Part shown: in pieces, positions 12,671 to 23,484 of the stretch
Position numbering within the stretch: position 1 is the stretch's first letter
How the letters are laid out: each line of letters begins with the position of its first letter
Assembly: GCA_009599575.1 (NCBI GenBank)
Contig: VWND01000095.1
Location: forward strand, 992,001 to 1,056,000
Reading direction: 5' to 3'
DNA from: Blumeriella jaapii
Lineage: Eukaryota > Ascomycota > Leotiomycetes > Helotiales > Drepanopezizaceae
DNA: 64,000 bases
Made by a program: the position numbers and the translations under genes
The notes under the pieces: generated by a model
What the model saw: only the letters and a program-made list of their open reading frames with translations
Databases searched by the model: none
Told to the model about the DNA's origin: nothing

Positions 12671-15600
12671 GTTGCATGTCGTAGCTTTTGTTTACGTCCA
12701 GAAAGACACCTCAGGTTGCCCTTCAAGGCAGATGGCTTTCGAACCAACCAGAAGAGCGACCGAGGTGGCTGCGAAAGTCTTTGTTGCACATCGCAGCTGT
12801 GTTTACTTTCGGTTGGCACCTCAGGTTGACCCCCTCGGGTCGCCCGTCAGGCCAAATTCCAGGTCTTTGTTGCACATCGCAGCTGTGTTTACTTTCGGTT
12901 GGCACCTCAGGTTGACCCCCTCGGGTCGCCCGTCAGGCCAAATTCCAGGTTTTTGTTGCACGTCGCAGCTCTGTTTACATTCGGAAGGTACCCTAGCAAC
13001 CAGTAGAGCCACCGAGGGGCCAGCAGAGACTTTGTTGCACGTCGCAGCTCTATTTACATTCGGCAGGTACCTCAGGTTGCTTGCTTATCAGTCAACGAAG
13101 AGAGCTTCATCCACGTTAGGCAAGTCGGATCACCATCGCGTCTTCACATTTATATATATGTGTTATATCGCTTCAATCTCTGATACGCAGTTCACAAAAG
13201 TCGAGGAAAAAGAAAGTAGCCAAAGTAAAACCCTTGATGGCGAGAACTCAACCCAGCTCAAGTACGGTCCTCCGTGTAAAGGGTTCTCCGGAACCTGTCC
13301 TCGGAATGTTCACTGGCACCTTTCGTGGTCTGGCTGATGTGGCAGCTGGCAGAACTCTTGTCTCTTCGCCACTAAATGATATAGTATCCTGTATCTTTTG
13401 GAAGCGGAATTGTTAACGCGTCTAATAAGAGATTGTGCGGATGAGGTGGGAAGCATGTTGAGGGATATGTTTCTTGTCTTTTCGTTTCTTTCCTTTCTTC
13501 CCCCCCCCCTCCAAGAAGAATTGGAAGACGAATGGTACAAGCGTCAACACTTACGGCCGTACCCTTTCCACTTCCATCAAACCATTCCTTTCGTATGGTG
13601 TTAGCACTACGCACTCACCATCTCCGTATGTCGTGACTGCACCCAGCCTCTCTTCCCACGCGCACACAAAATTTCCAGTTCAGATATAGCGCAACTAACT
13701 CTTGTCCTACCAGTCTGGTAGCGTAGGAAACGATCAAGTGAGGTAGGTCAGGCTTGCCCTCCGGCAGGAGCAGCGAGTCCGAGTCCTGTCCCTTCCGGAA
13801 CTTAGCAATGGTTTTACTGCGACGGTTGCCGTAGAGACTGCTGAGAACTTTGTTGCACGTCGCAGCTCTGTTTACATTCGGAAGGCACCTCAGGTTGCTA
13901 AGGCTGCTTGTCAACCAACCACCCATAAGAGGGACCGAGCCGGATTTCTGTTGCACGTCGCAACTTTGTTTACTCTGCCCCGACACCTCAGGTTGCTTGT
14001 CAGGCAGAAGAGCACGCGAACACCCTAAGCTTCTTCTTGCATTTATTCACCGCTGCTTATTACTTGGAGAGAAAGTCTTGTGTATGTATGCCGCTCGTAG
14101 TCTTTTCTACCTTTTCCATTCAATTCGATTACCAAAACCTTTCAGTGGCACGTCGTGGATTCATTCACTTTCGCAGGAAACAAGGATCCGCAAATGGCAT
14201 AAGTGAGCTTTCCCCTACATTCATCAAGACTCGTGGATCCTCGAGAAATCTCCGATTGCATATCGCAGATTGGTTCACGCTCTAGAGGTGAGACCGGAAT
14301 CTTTGTGTACAAAGCAAGCTTATTTATGCCTGCCTACCTTCTTCACCCTCACACGGGCAAGCCTCTTGGAAATTTCTTAATCATCGCAAACCGTAATCAT
14401 GACCCCGGGAAGCCAGCAACCAATAATTCAACCAGGAGAGTCATCAAATGTCTTTCAATTCCACATCTTAATTGTCTCAACTCACAAAAGGAACAGAGTA
14501 TCATCCGGCGCAGTAGAGGTGAGCGAGGTTCTTTTGCTTATGTTTATTTGTTCGTTTTACTCGATACATATGACCTTTGTGGGAAAAGTGTTTAGCAACA
14601 AGAAGAGTATCGAAGAGAGAAGAAGACCTGGGTCAATCAATATGTGAGGTGGTAAAGGCGTATCATTCTCTAATACTCTGAGCCTTAGTCAATTAGCACG
14701 TGGTTTCAACGTGCCCTGTTCTCAGGCACTGTAACAGAGAGAGACCAAGAAATCTTGTTGCACGTCGCAGTCTGAGAGTGACTCTTCAATATACGGGCCC
14801 TTTGAACGTCCTCGAGAGAAAAGAGGAACGACGTTTCGGAGCAGCGAAAAAAAAGAGATCTGCCTTAGACTGCCTTCCTACCTGCCTTAAGCTCGCTAGC
14901 TTTCAGCTGGCTATTTGTTTGTTCACCTATGCCCTTGTTTCAACGATACTAAGGTACGGGAGCTCTGTTGCATGTCGTAGCTGTGTTTACCTTCCAATTG
15001 CAGCAAATTAAACTCCCGAACCTTCCTTCTGGTAGCTATGGACAGAACAGTAGAAGAGCCAAGCCACTGCTATCCACTCAGTCATCTGTTCTCCATTAAT
15101 ATACTCGAGATTTTTAATCACACGTCGAAGCTGTGTTTGTGTATGTTCGTGAATTCAGCCGGGTGAAATCCAAGACCTCCCTTTCCGTCTATTTAGCTTC
15201 GAAGAGAAACTTTGGAAGCATCTCAACCCATGCGCTATTGGTTTCCGTGGTTTTTCGCTACGGTACCTTACTTGGGATGGGGAGTTTTGTTGCACGCTGC
15301 AATTGTGTTTGACTTTCATTTAGCCTAAAGGAGCCGAAAGTACTGGCTGAGACAGACCGCAAGCGAAAACGAATTCTGTCTTGGGCTGACTCTCGCTGGC
15401 CAATCAACCACCCGTGCTCAGTAACAATCAAGAGAGTTCTGTTGCACGTCGCATTTTAGGTTGACACTTAAAATTTGACACCTCAAGATCTGAACCTAGG
15501 AGCAGCAGCAAATTTGTTTTTAAAAGAGGGGAAAAAAAAACGTCTGCCTGAGGCTGCCTTTCGGCAAGCGAGATACCCACCCGCCTTTTGTTTACTTCGC

Positions 15601-16200
15601 TACCACTGCATATCCCCAACCTTTGTACCGCTCCGTTGCCGCGAACAAGCACTTCGCAGCTTCACTTCTCTTCCTTTGTTGTTTGCTACCAAATTGCCTA
15701 TTCCGCCGGGCCACGCGAAGCCCAGAGCGAGAATTATAGCAGGAGCCGACTTCCTTTTTCCTGCTCCCATATCAATCATCAACAGCGTAAGGGTCTATCC
15801 ACAATCACCGCAGCTAGCGGTCCATCGCACCCTAATCCTGCCTTGGATCGACCGGAGGGGCGTTTGCTGTACGTCGTAGCCCTGAGTAGCAGCAGGTGGC
15901 TAGGAACTCGAGGGGAAAGAAAGAGCCGACTCTCGGGGCAAAGCAGAAACGAGGGGGACAGGGCACAGAGTCCTTTCTCGTCTTCCTTCATACATTGCTT
16001 AAAGAAGCTAACATAAGTTATTCTTGCGCGTGTTGCTGTGGTTGCACGTCGCAGTTTTAAGTGACACTTCTGTGCTATGACCAACCCTCATTTCTTTCGA
16101 AGAAAAGGAGGAAGAGAAATGAGGTTTCGGCGCAGCGTAGAAACGAACAAAGCTGCCTGAGGTTGTCTCTCTGCTAGCCCAGCAAGCATGTCTTTTGGTA
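12671..16200. repeat. Degenerate dispersed/tandem repeat family, about 14 copies
   Basis: A core close to GTTGCACGTCGCAGCTCTG followed by TTTACATTCGG and often ACCTCAGGTTGC recurs in the same orientation at about 12671, 12781, 12867, 12953, 13031, 13849, 13951, 14258, 14757, 14970, 15120, 15291, 15440, 15866 and 16040. Three central copies are a clean tandem with an exact 86-bp period (12778-12960). Three others (about 14757, 15440, 16040) share a longer unit: some 60-90 bp downstream each has a GAGGAA..GGCGCAGCG or AAAAGAGGGG tract and then a GCCTGAGGCTGCCTT-like box. Spacing and decay vary widely, so this is an old, diverged family. I cannot assign it to a known element. No gene is supported in the interval. 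Confidence 0.8.
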
Positions 16201-17030
16201 GGCCAACCAAGCATACACCCTTACTCAACTGTACCATCGCGTGCTCGGCCTCGATATCGAGCCATTTTGCACTGGGAGCCCCCCCATACCACGCCGATAC
16301 AGACTTGGCCGAGCCGGCCGCAGAAGACGCGCCTGTCAAAGAGAGTATTGATGACGTTGAGGACGAGCAAAAGCGAGCTTTGGACGAGGAGTGTCACAAC
16401 GCTGGGCTCGTGAGACGGGAGGGACGACGAGGACGTGGACATGGCGTGGTGCGGCCTGTCACGTAGTCTCAGTCAAATGGCAATGATAGCACTGGCTTTA
16501 GGTAAAGAGTAACAGAAAGCCATTGAATCAACACACGTTGATCTTGGTCGAACGCCGGGTGAAAGTGCCAATGGACATCGTTGAACGTAACTCGCCAATC
16601 GCCTCCCAGGTTTGGATGTCCTAGGCCCTTTTCGTCTGAACGTCTACCGAGGGTGCTGGCTATCACTAAATCGAACAACAAATTGGATATTATATTCCAG
16701 TCTATCTTCCAAGAATACCACAAGATCAGCCTATCTACCAATGTACATAATATACAAGCTCGTTATCTCCATGGACATGCCGCTAATAGGTATCTATAAC
16801 CACGAAACAAAAGAAAAGTCGCCGAGGCTCCCTTGCAAGCAGTACTGCAACACCAGGGCTGGGTAACCATCAGCGCAACCGTCAATACAAAGGACCCGAT
16901 CCCATGCAAAATCGTACAAAAGTGCTACGATTTTCTCCAAGCTCAAGTATCCCCGCCACAGATGATGCAAAAGACTCAAATGACCGCTCAATCGCGCAAC
17001 GCCACTACATGCCACCGAACCAAGATCATT
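16201..17030. other. Intergenic, no gene supported
   Basis: A 92-codon frame at 16188-16466 on plus starts inside the last repeat copy and ends in a Glu/Arg-rich stretch; I see no homologous family and no intron signals tying it to anything. The rest is featureless. Confidence 0.4.
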
Positions 17031-17802
17031 CTACCACCTCCCATCCACAAAGCTCCCCCTCCTACTCACACCCGCTCCATCCCTCCCGCGGCTCGCTTCC
17101 CTCCTCCCACTGAGTCTACTGTGAAGATCAGACACCTCCTCCGTGACAACAATCTCGTCATCAGCATAGCCGTCCCTTCTCTCGCGTCCAGATCGACTCG
17201 CGACTCGACTCGGGGCACGGGACGAGACCACACTGTGTCTCCGCCTCTCGGCGTACGACACCTCCGGCACAGCTGGAGGCGGGTGATCCCTATACACCAG
17301 CAGCGGTCTCTTCTCGTAATCCACGACCGTTTCCACAATCCTTTCCCGTCCTCTTTCCCTTCCCCTTTCCCTTTCCCTATCTTCCCCACCACCACCACCA
17401 CCACCTCCTCCTCATCCTCCTCCTCCTCCATCACGACGATCTCATCGTTGTCGAACCCGGTCGGTCTCGCTCCCACGCTGCTCCTGCTCGTCGCTCTCGG
17501 TCTCGCCATCGGGGCCGGGGTACTTGTAAGCCGTATCAAGCTTTCCTCCGACCCGACAATAGCCGCCGGGAGCGACTGCCTCTTCCTCCTCACGTCGGCT
17601 CTGTCGCTTCGCATTTGGCTGCTTCTCGCGTCACTCCTTCCCGTGCTGCTTCGGAAGCCGGTGCTGTGCCTTCGGCCGCTCCTGTCTTCCGTCTCATCAT
17701 CTTGGGTGATGTATTGACCCTGCTCGTACGTTTCGGTGGTGCGACGGCTTCTGCGTTTTCGTCGGCGGAAACGCTTGTAGTACTTCCGACCTGTGGCGTG
17801 AC
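17031..17802 (-). CDS. Arg/Ser/Glu-rich low-complexity protein, gene model incomplete
   Basis: A 3' exon starts after a good acceptor (CTAAC branch, CACAG at about 17803) with RKYYKRFRRRKRRSRR, continues through a Ser/Arg/Thr-rich region to a DNDEIVVMEEEEDEEE block, and should end in a frame with IVETVVDYEKRPLLVYRDHP and YADDEIVVTEEV, stopping at 17031. The two parts lie in different frames. The switch falls within a GAG/GTG/GGAAAG microsatellite at about 17365-17430, where no normal intron fits, so I infer an indel in the simple repeat or an unresolved short intron. The 5' exon(s) with the start codon were not found. Fungal proteins with paired DEIVV/VDYEKRPLL blocks exist but have no known function. 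It lies about 190 bp downstream of the DUF2235 gene, same strand. Confidence 0.45.
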
Positions 17803-17990
17803 ACAATGTGTTAGCGTGGTGCAAGCATTGGGCACATCGTCCAATGACTGCGAGAATAGTAACACGGGATATTGCAATTTTCTCGGAGTAGAGCTATGCA
17901 GACGAGGTACAAGCTAGGATGTGTTGTGCCTGGACAGCAGTAGAAAGGGTAGCGAGGCCTTTCAAGCGAGCGCTCGAGCCCCAGCCATGA

Positions 17991-20043
17991 TCATACGTGA
18001 TGTGATGACCCTGCTTGCCAAGGACTCTCGACAATCGTGATGGCGGGAAAAGCGCCAGTGACAAGATCTACAACCTCCTTACCTTTATTTAGCAAGAGGA
18101 GCTTGCGTTCGTACGGGCCTAAGGATTCCTCCACCAGATATCGCTCGACGGGAGCTTCATCCTCGGGTCCAACGTACTCCCATACCCATCGTAATTCCCT
18201 GGGACCGGGTCCCTGTGTGTCGTTAACCAAACATTCAGCCGAGGAGCGGGCGTCTTACCTCAGGCGGAGGAGCGCCAGGACCCCAAGTGGCATTCCAGGG
18301 AATCGGATCATGGAACTTCAAAGCAACCTGACGAGGCCGCCAGTTCTTCTCCAAAGCGTGTGGTTGATACAATCCCTTGTCGTCTAGTCCAAGGCCGTCG
18401 AGATCGAGTCGAACCCGGACACAGCTGTGGATGCGTTCATTAGTGTCTTGCATGGGGACATCGGTCAAGATACCCGTCTCGGGATTTGCTCGCATGTTGA
18501 GGCCGGGCGTCCGCCACCCGGTGCCTCCCAAATGCCAAATGCTCGTCTTAGAATCCCATATCTTGCCAAGCCCCCATGGCCGAACTGGCTTGTGTTTCTC
18601 GTAGATTTCATCGCGAGCCCACTGCGGCTTTTGAGAGATAAGACTGGCGAATTTCGTCTGTGGCTTGGGTGGGCTCTCGTAGTACCGAACGTTCTGAATG
18701 AAGATCTTGTCGATGTACTCATCTTGAAATGCGACACCGATCGACGCCAGCCTACACAGAGTCAACATCGTTACGATTCAAGAACACATTGGACACTGAC
18801 TGATCCATCATCCTGTGATAAGTTAGCATGAACCTGACATGAGGTGTGGACCTGCTTACCAAGCAAGAGTGATGTTGGCAATTTCCTGATCATCGTATCC
18901 GCCTCCTACATTGCTGTGGGCACCTGGAAACCAGACCTGACGCAAGTCGACGGTGGTCTGGTGAGAGTCCGCTCTCTCCCAGACAGCTGCCTGAAACGGC
19001 GCGCGGCGTTCATCGAGAGCCAAGGCTTGGAATGCATGCCGGATGTTCCCTGATAAGTTGGTGTCGAAGAACTTGTATTCGATGGTCGAATGTGGCAGTC
19101 CAAGCTTAGCGAATAGAGAAATGTTTGGAATACCGAGAGAGCCCACGGTATCCCACACAGCGACAGCATGCGTCTTGATCTTGCTGCCGTCCGGATCGAA
19201 AACTCTTGTGAGGCCATCCTAGACAGTTAGACCGGGATCGGAAGGCAGACACACGGGACAAACCTTTTCGAGTCTTTGCTTGTACAAGCGCGGAGCATCG
19301 GGGCCAGTCGGCTTTTTCGAGAACGGTACGTCCGGGAAGATGTCGCGGTACTTTTCGTTTCTGAAGTTCTGGTAGTCCTTGAAGATGGGGTAGAAGTCTT
19401 CCATGCCCTCCCGAGTCAGGAGTCCGATGTTGGTAATCATACTCGCTACACTTCTGACCGTGAAAGCCCCTCGACTGAATCCAATCAGGATAATCTCATC
19501 GCCAGGGGTGTAATTGGCCGCAATGAAACTGTAGACTTCACGGATATTCTGACCTCATGTTAGCACCGTGATCCCACCCTCACCCAGACGCTGAAGATAC
19601 CGACCTCGGAAATCCCAACCCCCAGAAGGCCACCCGTGATGAGGTCGACCTTAGTCGAGCCCGTGCCCACGCCCGAGTGATACAGGATGATCTGAGGAAT
19701 GCCATCCAGTCCGACTCTTCTCAGAGCATGGCTGATCCTGGTGACGTTGGAGGGGACTTGCACCGATGCCGTGGGGTTGTAGGGTATCAAAGTCGGCTTG
19801 CGAAAGCCATCGTCACTACGCCAGCTTAGTTTCGAGCCAGTCTCTTTGAAGCTGCTGTTGGCTATCGGCCGTTGCTCCGAGACTTCTCGAGATGCCACAG
19901 CCGGACCGCGATCACATACCTGTCCATCCACTGAGCATCACGAGGTCAGCACATGACCTCCAAGCCAAGAGATGCGACTGGACACTCCAACTTACCGTGC
20001 CATCGCAGCAAACGATTAAACGTTTGATGGTGGGGGACGCCAT
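17991..20043 (-). CDS. DUF2235-domain alpha/beta hydrolase-like protein
   Basis: The DUF2235 fold is shared with bacterial Tle1-type phospholipases; fungal members are common and mostly uncharacterised, probably cytosolic. Eight exons (19996-20043, 19920-19930, 19605-19815, 19264-19548, 18860-19218, 18801-18812, 18259-18751, 17991-18212) give 546 aa. The start MASPTIKRLIVCCDGTWMDS holds the family's CCDGTW motif. The nucleophile elbow is GDEIILIGFSRGAFTVRSVA (GFSRG). FPGAHSNVGGGYDDQEIANI supplies the conserved Asp/His region and AVWDTVGSLGIP the middle motif. Two exons are only 11 and 12 nt long, yet both are needed to rebuild DGTWMDS and AWMMDQLASIG. Three CACGTG boxes lie 780-840 bp upstream of the start. 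The substrate is unknown. Confidence 0.92.
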
Positions 20044-21161
20044 GATCCGTGATCCAGTCCCGTTCTGTCCGGTCCGGATGTGTTTGAATTGGTACGGAGA
20101 AGGTCAATTGGGGTCAATGCCAGAGGCGCCGTCGTTGCTGAAAGAAGAGGATGTAGAAGATGCCGAGAGGCATCCAGGAACAAGGGAATCAGACTTGGGC
20201 TGTTGTACCATGGCACGCGCAGCACGCCAATGCTTCTCTTCTGCGCGCCGAAGGGAAGACTCGCGTTAGAAAAGGCGCGGCCATGCTCCTCCTTCCATGT
20301 GCAAGTGTTTGCGAGGTGTTACCATGACTTTGCAGCCCGAGGGTTGGCGGTACGGACGGAGTACAGTCAGGTGCGACACGGAACCACGACGTGTCGGATT
20401 CCCGTCACCAGCGCGACGACGAGGACGGCGAGGACGACGAGCAGTTGGTTGAGAGAGAGACAGGGTGACGCTTTTCGATTCTAGACGCGTACCGGCGAAA
20501 AGACAGAAACGAGCAAAAAGACGAAGGCTGGGGAGCTGGGGAGCTGGCAATTTCGGTCTCAGCGGCCCCGACGTTGGGCACCAAGCCGGGCCGGTCACGA
20601 GACCAGGGCGCATCTGGCAGGCGGCTGAGGTAAGCCATCGGGCGGAAAATCAAATGGCCGATCACAGCAGCGCGACTGGCTTGTATCAAGTCACAGGTTG
20701 GTGGTACAAGAAAGACTAGTCTTCAATCATGGGGTTTTTTATCTTCAAATCTGTAGATCTTGATACCAACGATGCGAGTGCGGAATTATGGGGTGGTGGT
20801 GCGCGCAGGTTAATGAGTATTGATCACGTGACTGTGGTTTTACCTGACTGCCACGTGACCCAAGCTGAGCATCCCCCCACGTGGATCCTACACCACGGCT
20901 GTCACTCTCGCTTAATCGTTGGAAGTTGTTGACTTTCATAATCGGTCAAGGATCAGCAAGACATTCATTCGTACCTCTATGCTCTCATCAGACGCCGTGT
21001 TTCTTTCACCTCTCGGCCACCATCTTCACTTGTGGTAGATCACAGTCACCCAAACCATCTCACCCACAGCGAAATTACCGATCCCAAACCAAATCCAAGA
21101 TTCAAGGCAGGCTCCACCACAAGACCGCCCGTCTCCTAACACCCCGAGTCCGCTCTCCGAA
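20044..21161. promoter_or_regulatory. DUF2235 upstream region with three evenly spaced CACGTG boxes
   Basis: The 1.1-kb gap lies between the DUF2235 start and the 3' end of the next minus-strand gene. CACGTG occurs at 20825-20830, 20852-20857 and 20878-20883, with start-to-start spacing of 27 and 26 bp. No gene is supported here; several small frames are featureless. Confidence 0.4.
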
Positions 21162-22505
21162 CTACATGAAATCCGAAACCCTCGTCTCGCGCCGCTCCGC
21201 CTGCGCACCCGTCGGCGCGCGCTCTCCGGCGTCCCCCCACCCGTCTCTGGGAGGCGCGTAAGGCCCATCCGCTTCAACGCGCAACAGGCCCAGGTACGCC
21301 TCGGCCTGCTCCGCAGAGTTGTCCATCCGTCTCACCGTCTGCGGCAGGTTGGCGTCCGAGTCCCGCGCTCCCTCGGGCACGCCGCTGTAGACGCTCTCCG
21401 AGTAGGCCGCGGTGTTCCGCGGCTGCGTGCGCTTGTTCTTGCTGTTGTTGTTCCAAGCCGGAGGCGGCGCGTGGCGAGGGCGAGCCGAGGCTCCGCGGTG
21501 GTGCAGCAGGCTGGGCTCCGTGTCCGTGTAGGCCGTGGGATTCCCCGGCCGGGGCGGGAGGGAGTTTCGGGAGCCCGAGGGCGTGTTGAAGCCGATGATG
21601 ATGGATTCTCGGAAGGCCGGGTGGATGGACTGGGCATCAGCCAGCGTGTCCAGCGTCATGTTGCTCCTCACGCGCGTCGCGAAGAAATCGATGATCGACC
21701 CTTCCGGGTCGTGCTCGTTGCGCTCCTCTCTTTCACTGAGCTCCGCGCTCTCCTCCTCCTCCTTCTCCTCCTTCTCCTGCTTCGTGTCCACGATGCCCGC
21801 CTTCAGGTTCTTCTTCTTCTGCCGGCGCGCCTTCTGCATCTGTCTCCGGCAGTGCCGGACGTCCTTCGCGAGACTGTCGCTCACAGCGCGCAAGACGTGT
21901 CCCTCAGCCGTCCACTCGAGCCACGCCTCCACCAGCCGCAGCAGCCGCGGCTCGTGCTTCCCCTTCTTCTTGCGGCCGAGCATCGAGGTGCGGAGATCGA
22001 GGAGCATGGCCGGATTGCCGCCCACGGTCGCCAGGATGCACGCCTCGCACTCGCTGGGGACGCGCTCGAAGCGCTCGTCGTCCGGCATGAACTGAAACGT
22101 AATTCTGAACAGGTCGGCGTTCATCCAGAGGCTGTTCATGGCGCGGAGGCGCTTGACGAAGAGCGCGATGTTGTGCGGGAGGTAAGGATTCTCGACGAGC
22201 CGCGTGAGCCGCGTCGTACACTCGGCGGAGACCTGAATGAAGATCCGGCGCACGAGATGGGCGTTCAGACCTCGGTGGGCCGGACAGAGGTGTGCCTTTT
22301 CCGTGAAGGGGAGGGCCATCGCGAGGCGAGGCAGCATCGACGCTGGTTTTTGCAGGCGGTAGGGAAGACCTTTGACCGATGCCTCCTGGTCTAAAAGCCA
22401 TGGTGGGCTGGGGAGGGTTCGTGCTTGGAGATTGAGAGTCTGGGCGAGCCGTTCGAGGTCTCGAGTGCTCAGCTCATCGATGCAATGTACAGATGGGGGA
22501 GACAT
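21162..22505 (-). CDS. Uncharacterised fungal protein, 447 aa
   Basis: This is a single open frame from an ATG at 22505 (MSPPSVHCIDELSTRDLERL). The N-terminal half (about residues 60-240) looks globular and helical, with FTEKAHLCPAHRGLNAHLVR, RRIFIQVSAECTTRLTRLVE and NAELFRITFQF-like text. A strongly basic then acidic segment (RRQKKKNLKAG, then KQEKEEKEEEESAELSEREE) at about 240-280 looks like a charged helix or coiled coil. The C-terminal 170 residues are Pro/Arg/Asn-rich and probably disordered. No catalytic or transmembrane motif is evident and I do not recognise the family. The second half of the gene is markedly GC-rich, which creates long open frames on the opposite strand; those are compositional shadows. 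Confidence 0.75.
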   Translation of the reverse strand: MSPPSVHCIDELSTRDLERLAQTLNLQARTLPSPPWLLDQEASVKGLPYRLQKPASMLPRLAMALPFTEKAHLCPAHRGLNAHLVRRIFIQVSAECTTRLTRLVENPYLPHNIALFVKRLRAMNSLWMNADLFRITFQFMPDDERFERVPSECEACILATVGGNPAMLLDLRTSMLGRKKKGKHEPRLLRLVEAWLEWTAEGHVLRAVSDSLAKDVRHCRRQMQKARRQKKKNLKAGIVDTKQEKEEKEEEESAELSEREERNEHDPEGSIIDFFATRVRSNMTLDTLADAQSIHPAFRESIIIGFNTPSGSRNSLPPRPGNPTAYTDTEPSLLHHRGASARPRHAPPPAWNNNSKNKRTQPRNTAAYSESVYSGVPEGARDSDANLPQTVRRMDNSAEQAEAYLGLLRVEADGPYAPPRDGWGDAGERAPTGAQAERRETRVSDFM

Positions 22506-23484
22506 GCTTGGGAATGTTGTTAGTTTGTGTTCTGATTTGGAAAAATCGTAAATAGGATAGTAAGAAAACTTGGTCTCTCACAGTAAAAGATTCATCTCAA
22601 GGAAAACAGCTCTTTTTACTTGTTGCTGCTGGCACTGTTTAGAATGTTCCTTCGCTGAACAGATAGACAAAGACCATTGTGCGTTTGTGCAACATGAAGC
22701 CTTTGTTCAGTACCTGTGCTCGTTGTGGCAGAGCTTTGTTCGATTGTGCTGGAAAGGCCGCCCGTCTTTGAGAATTTTTGAATCGTGTCTCCCCTTGTCT
22801 GGCAATACAAAGAATGTAAACACAGACTGAAGCGGGCAGTCGCGGCGCTCTCGCTTAATGCCTCGCTTATGAGGGGAAATGGTGAAAATAGCACCGAATA
22901 TCACACTCCGCATGCTCTTCACACCACACATTTCGGGTACAAACCCGCCAGAATTCGTAATAAGTATACGTCAATGCAAAAGGGAAGTTAAAACTCATAT
23001 TTTAGACCGCCAATACGCTCAATTAACACCCTTTAGAAACCCACGCCGTTGATAGCTTACCGAGAAAGGTAGCAGCTATTGCGTTTCTCCTTCTCTAGAC
23101 CCACATAACGCGTATGACGTCTCACATCTGTTTAGAAAGCCTGGGTTTCTTACAGAAACAAGAGAGAATGTTCTGCAAGTAGATATTGACTCGAATAGAA
23201 CTGTACGTAAAGATGGTGTCAAATCATCCTCGTTCACTCGACGTCAAAGATATCTGCTTGGTCCTGCCAAAACAGCACGGCTACGTAGAAGGATAGCAAG
23301 ACAAAATGTACTCACAGGGCCATCGGCACTGTCTTGGGCCAAGGACAATGCACATACAGTGCTCAGCGAATGTAAACAGTGGCCTTATGTGAAGAGATAT
23401 AGCCGATCCCCTACCCAGTCTCTAAGCAGTGCCTCAAAAGCAAGACTTGAATACACACCAAAGAAGATTCGACCAACACCGAAC
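22506..23484. other. Intergenic, nothing recognised
   Basis: AT-richer DNA between a minus-strand gene start and a plus-strand gene start, so it should contain two divergent promoters. I see no gene, repeat array or RNA in it. Confidence 0.5.

Noticed and set aside
16188..16466. Small protein gene (92 codons)
   Set aside because: Begins inside a repeat copy, no homologous family or splice signals, composition like random GC-rich DNA.
21471..22394. Long open frame on plus opposite the 447-aa gene
   Set aside because: The sequence is GC-rich and the frame is a compositional shadow of the minus-strand gene; no start context or recognisable motif.
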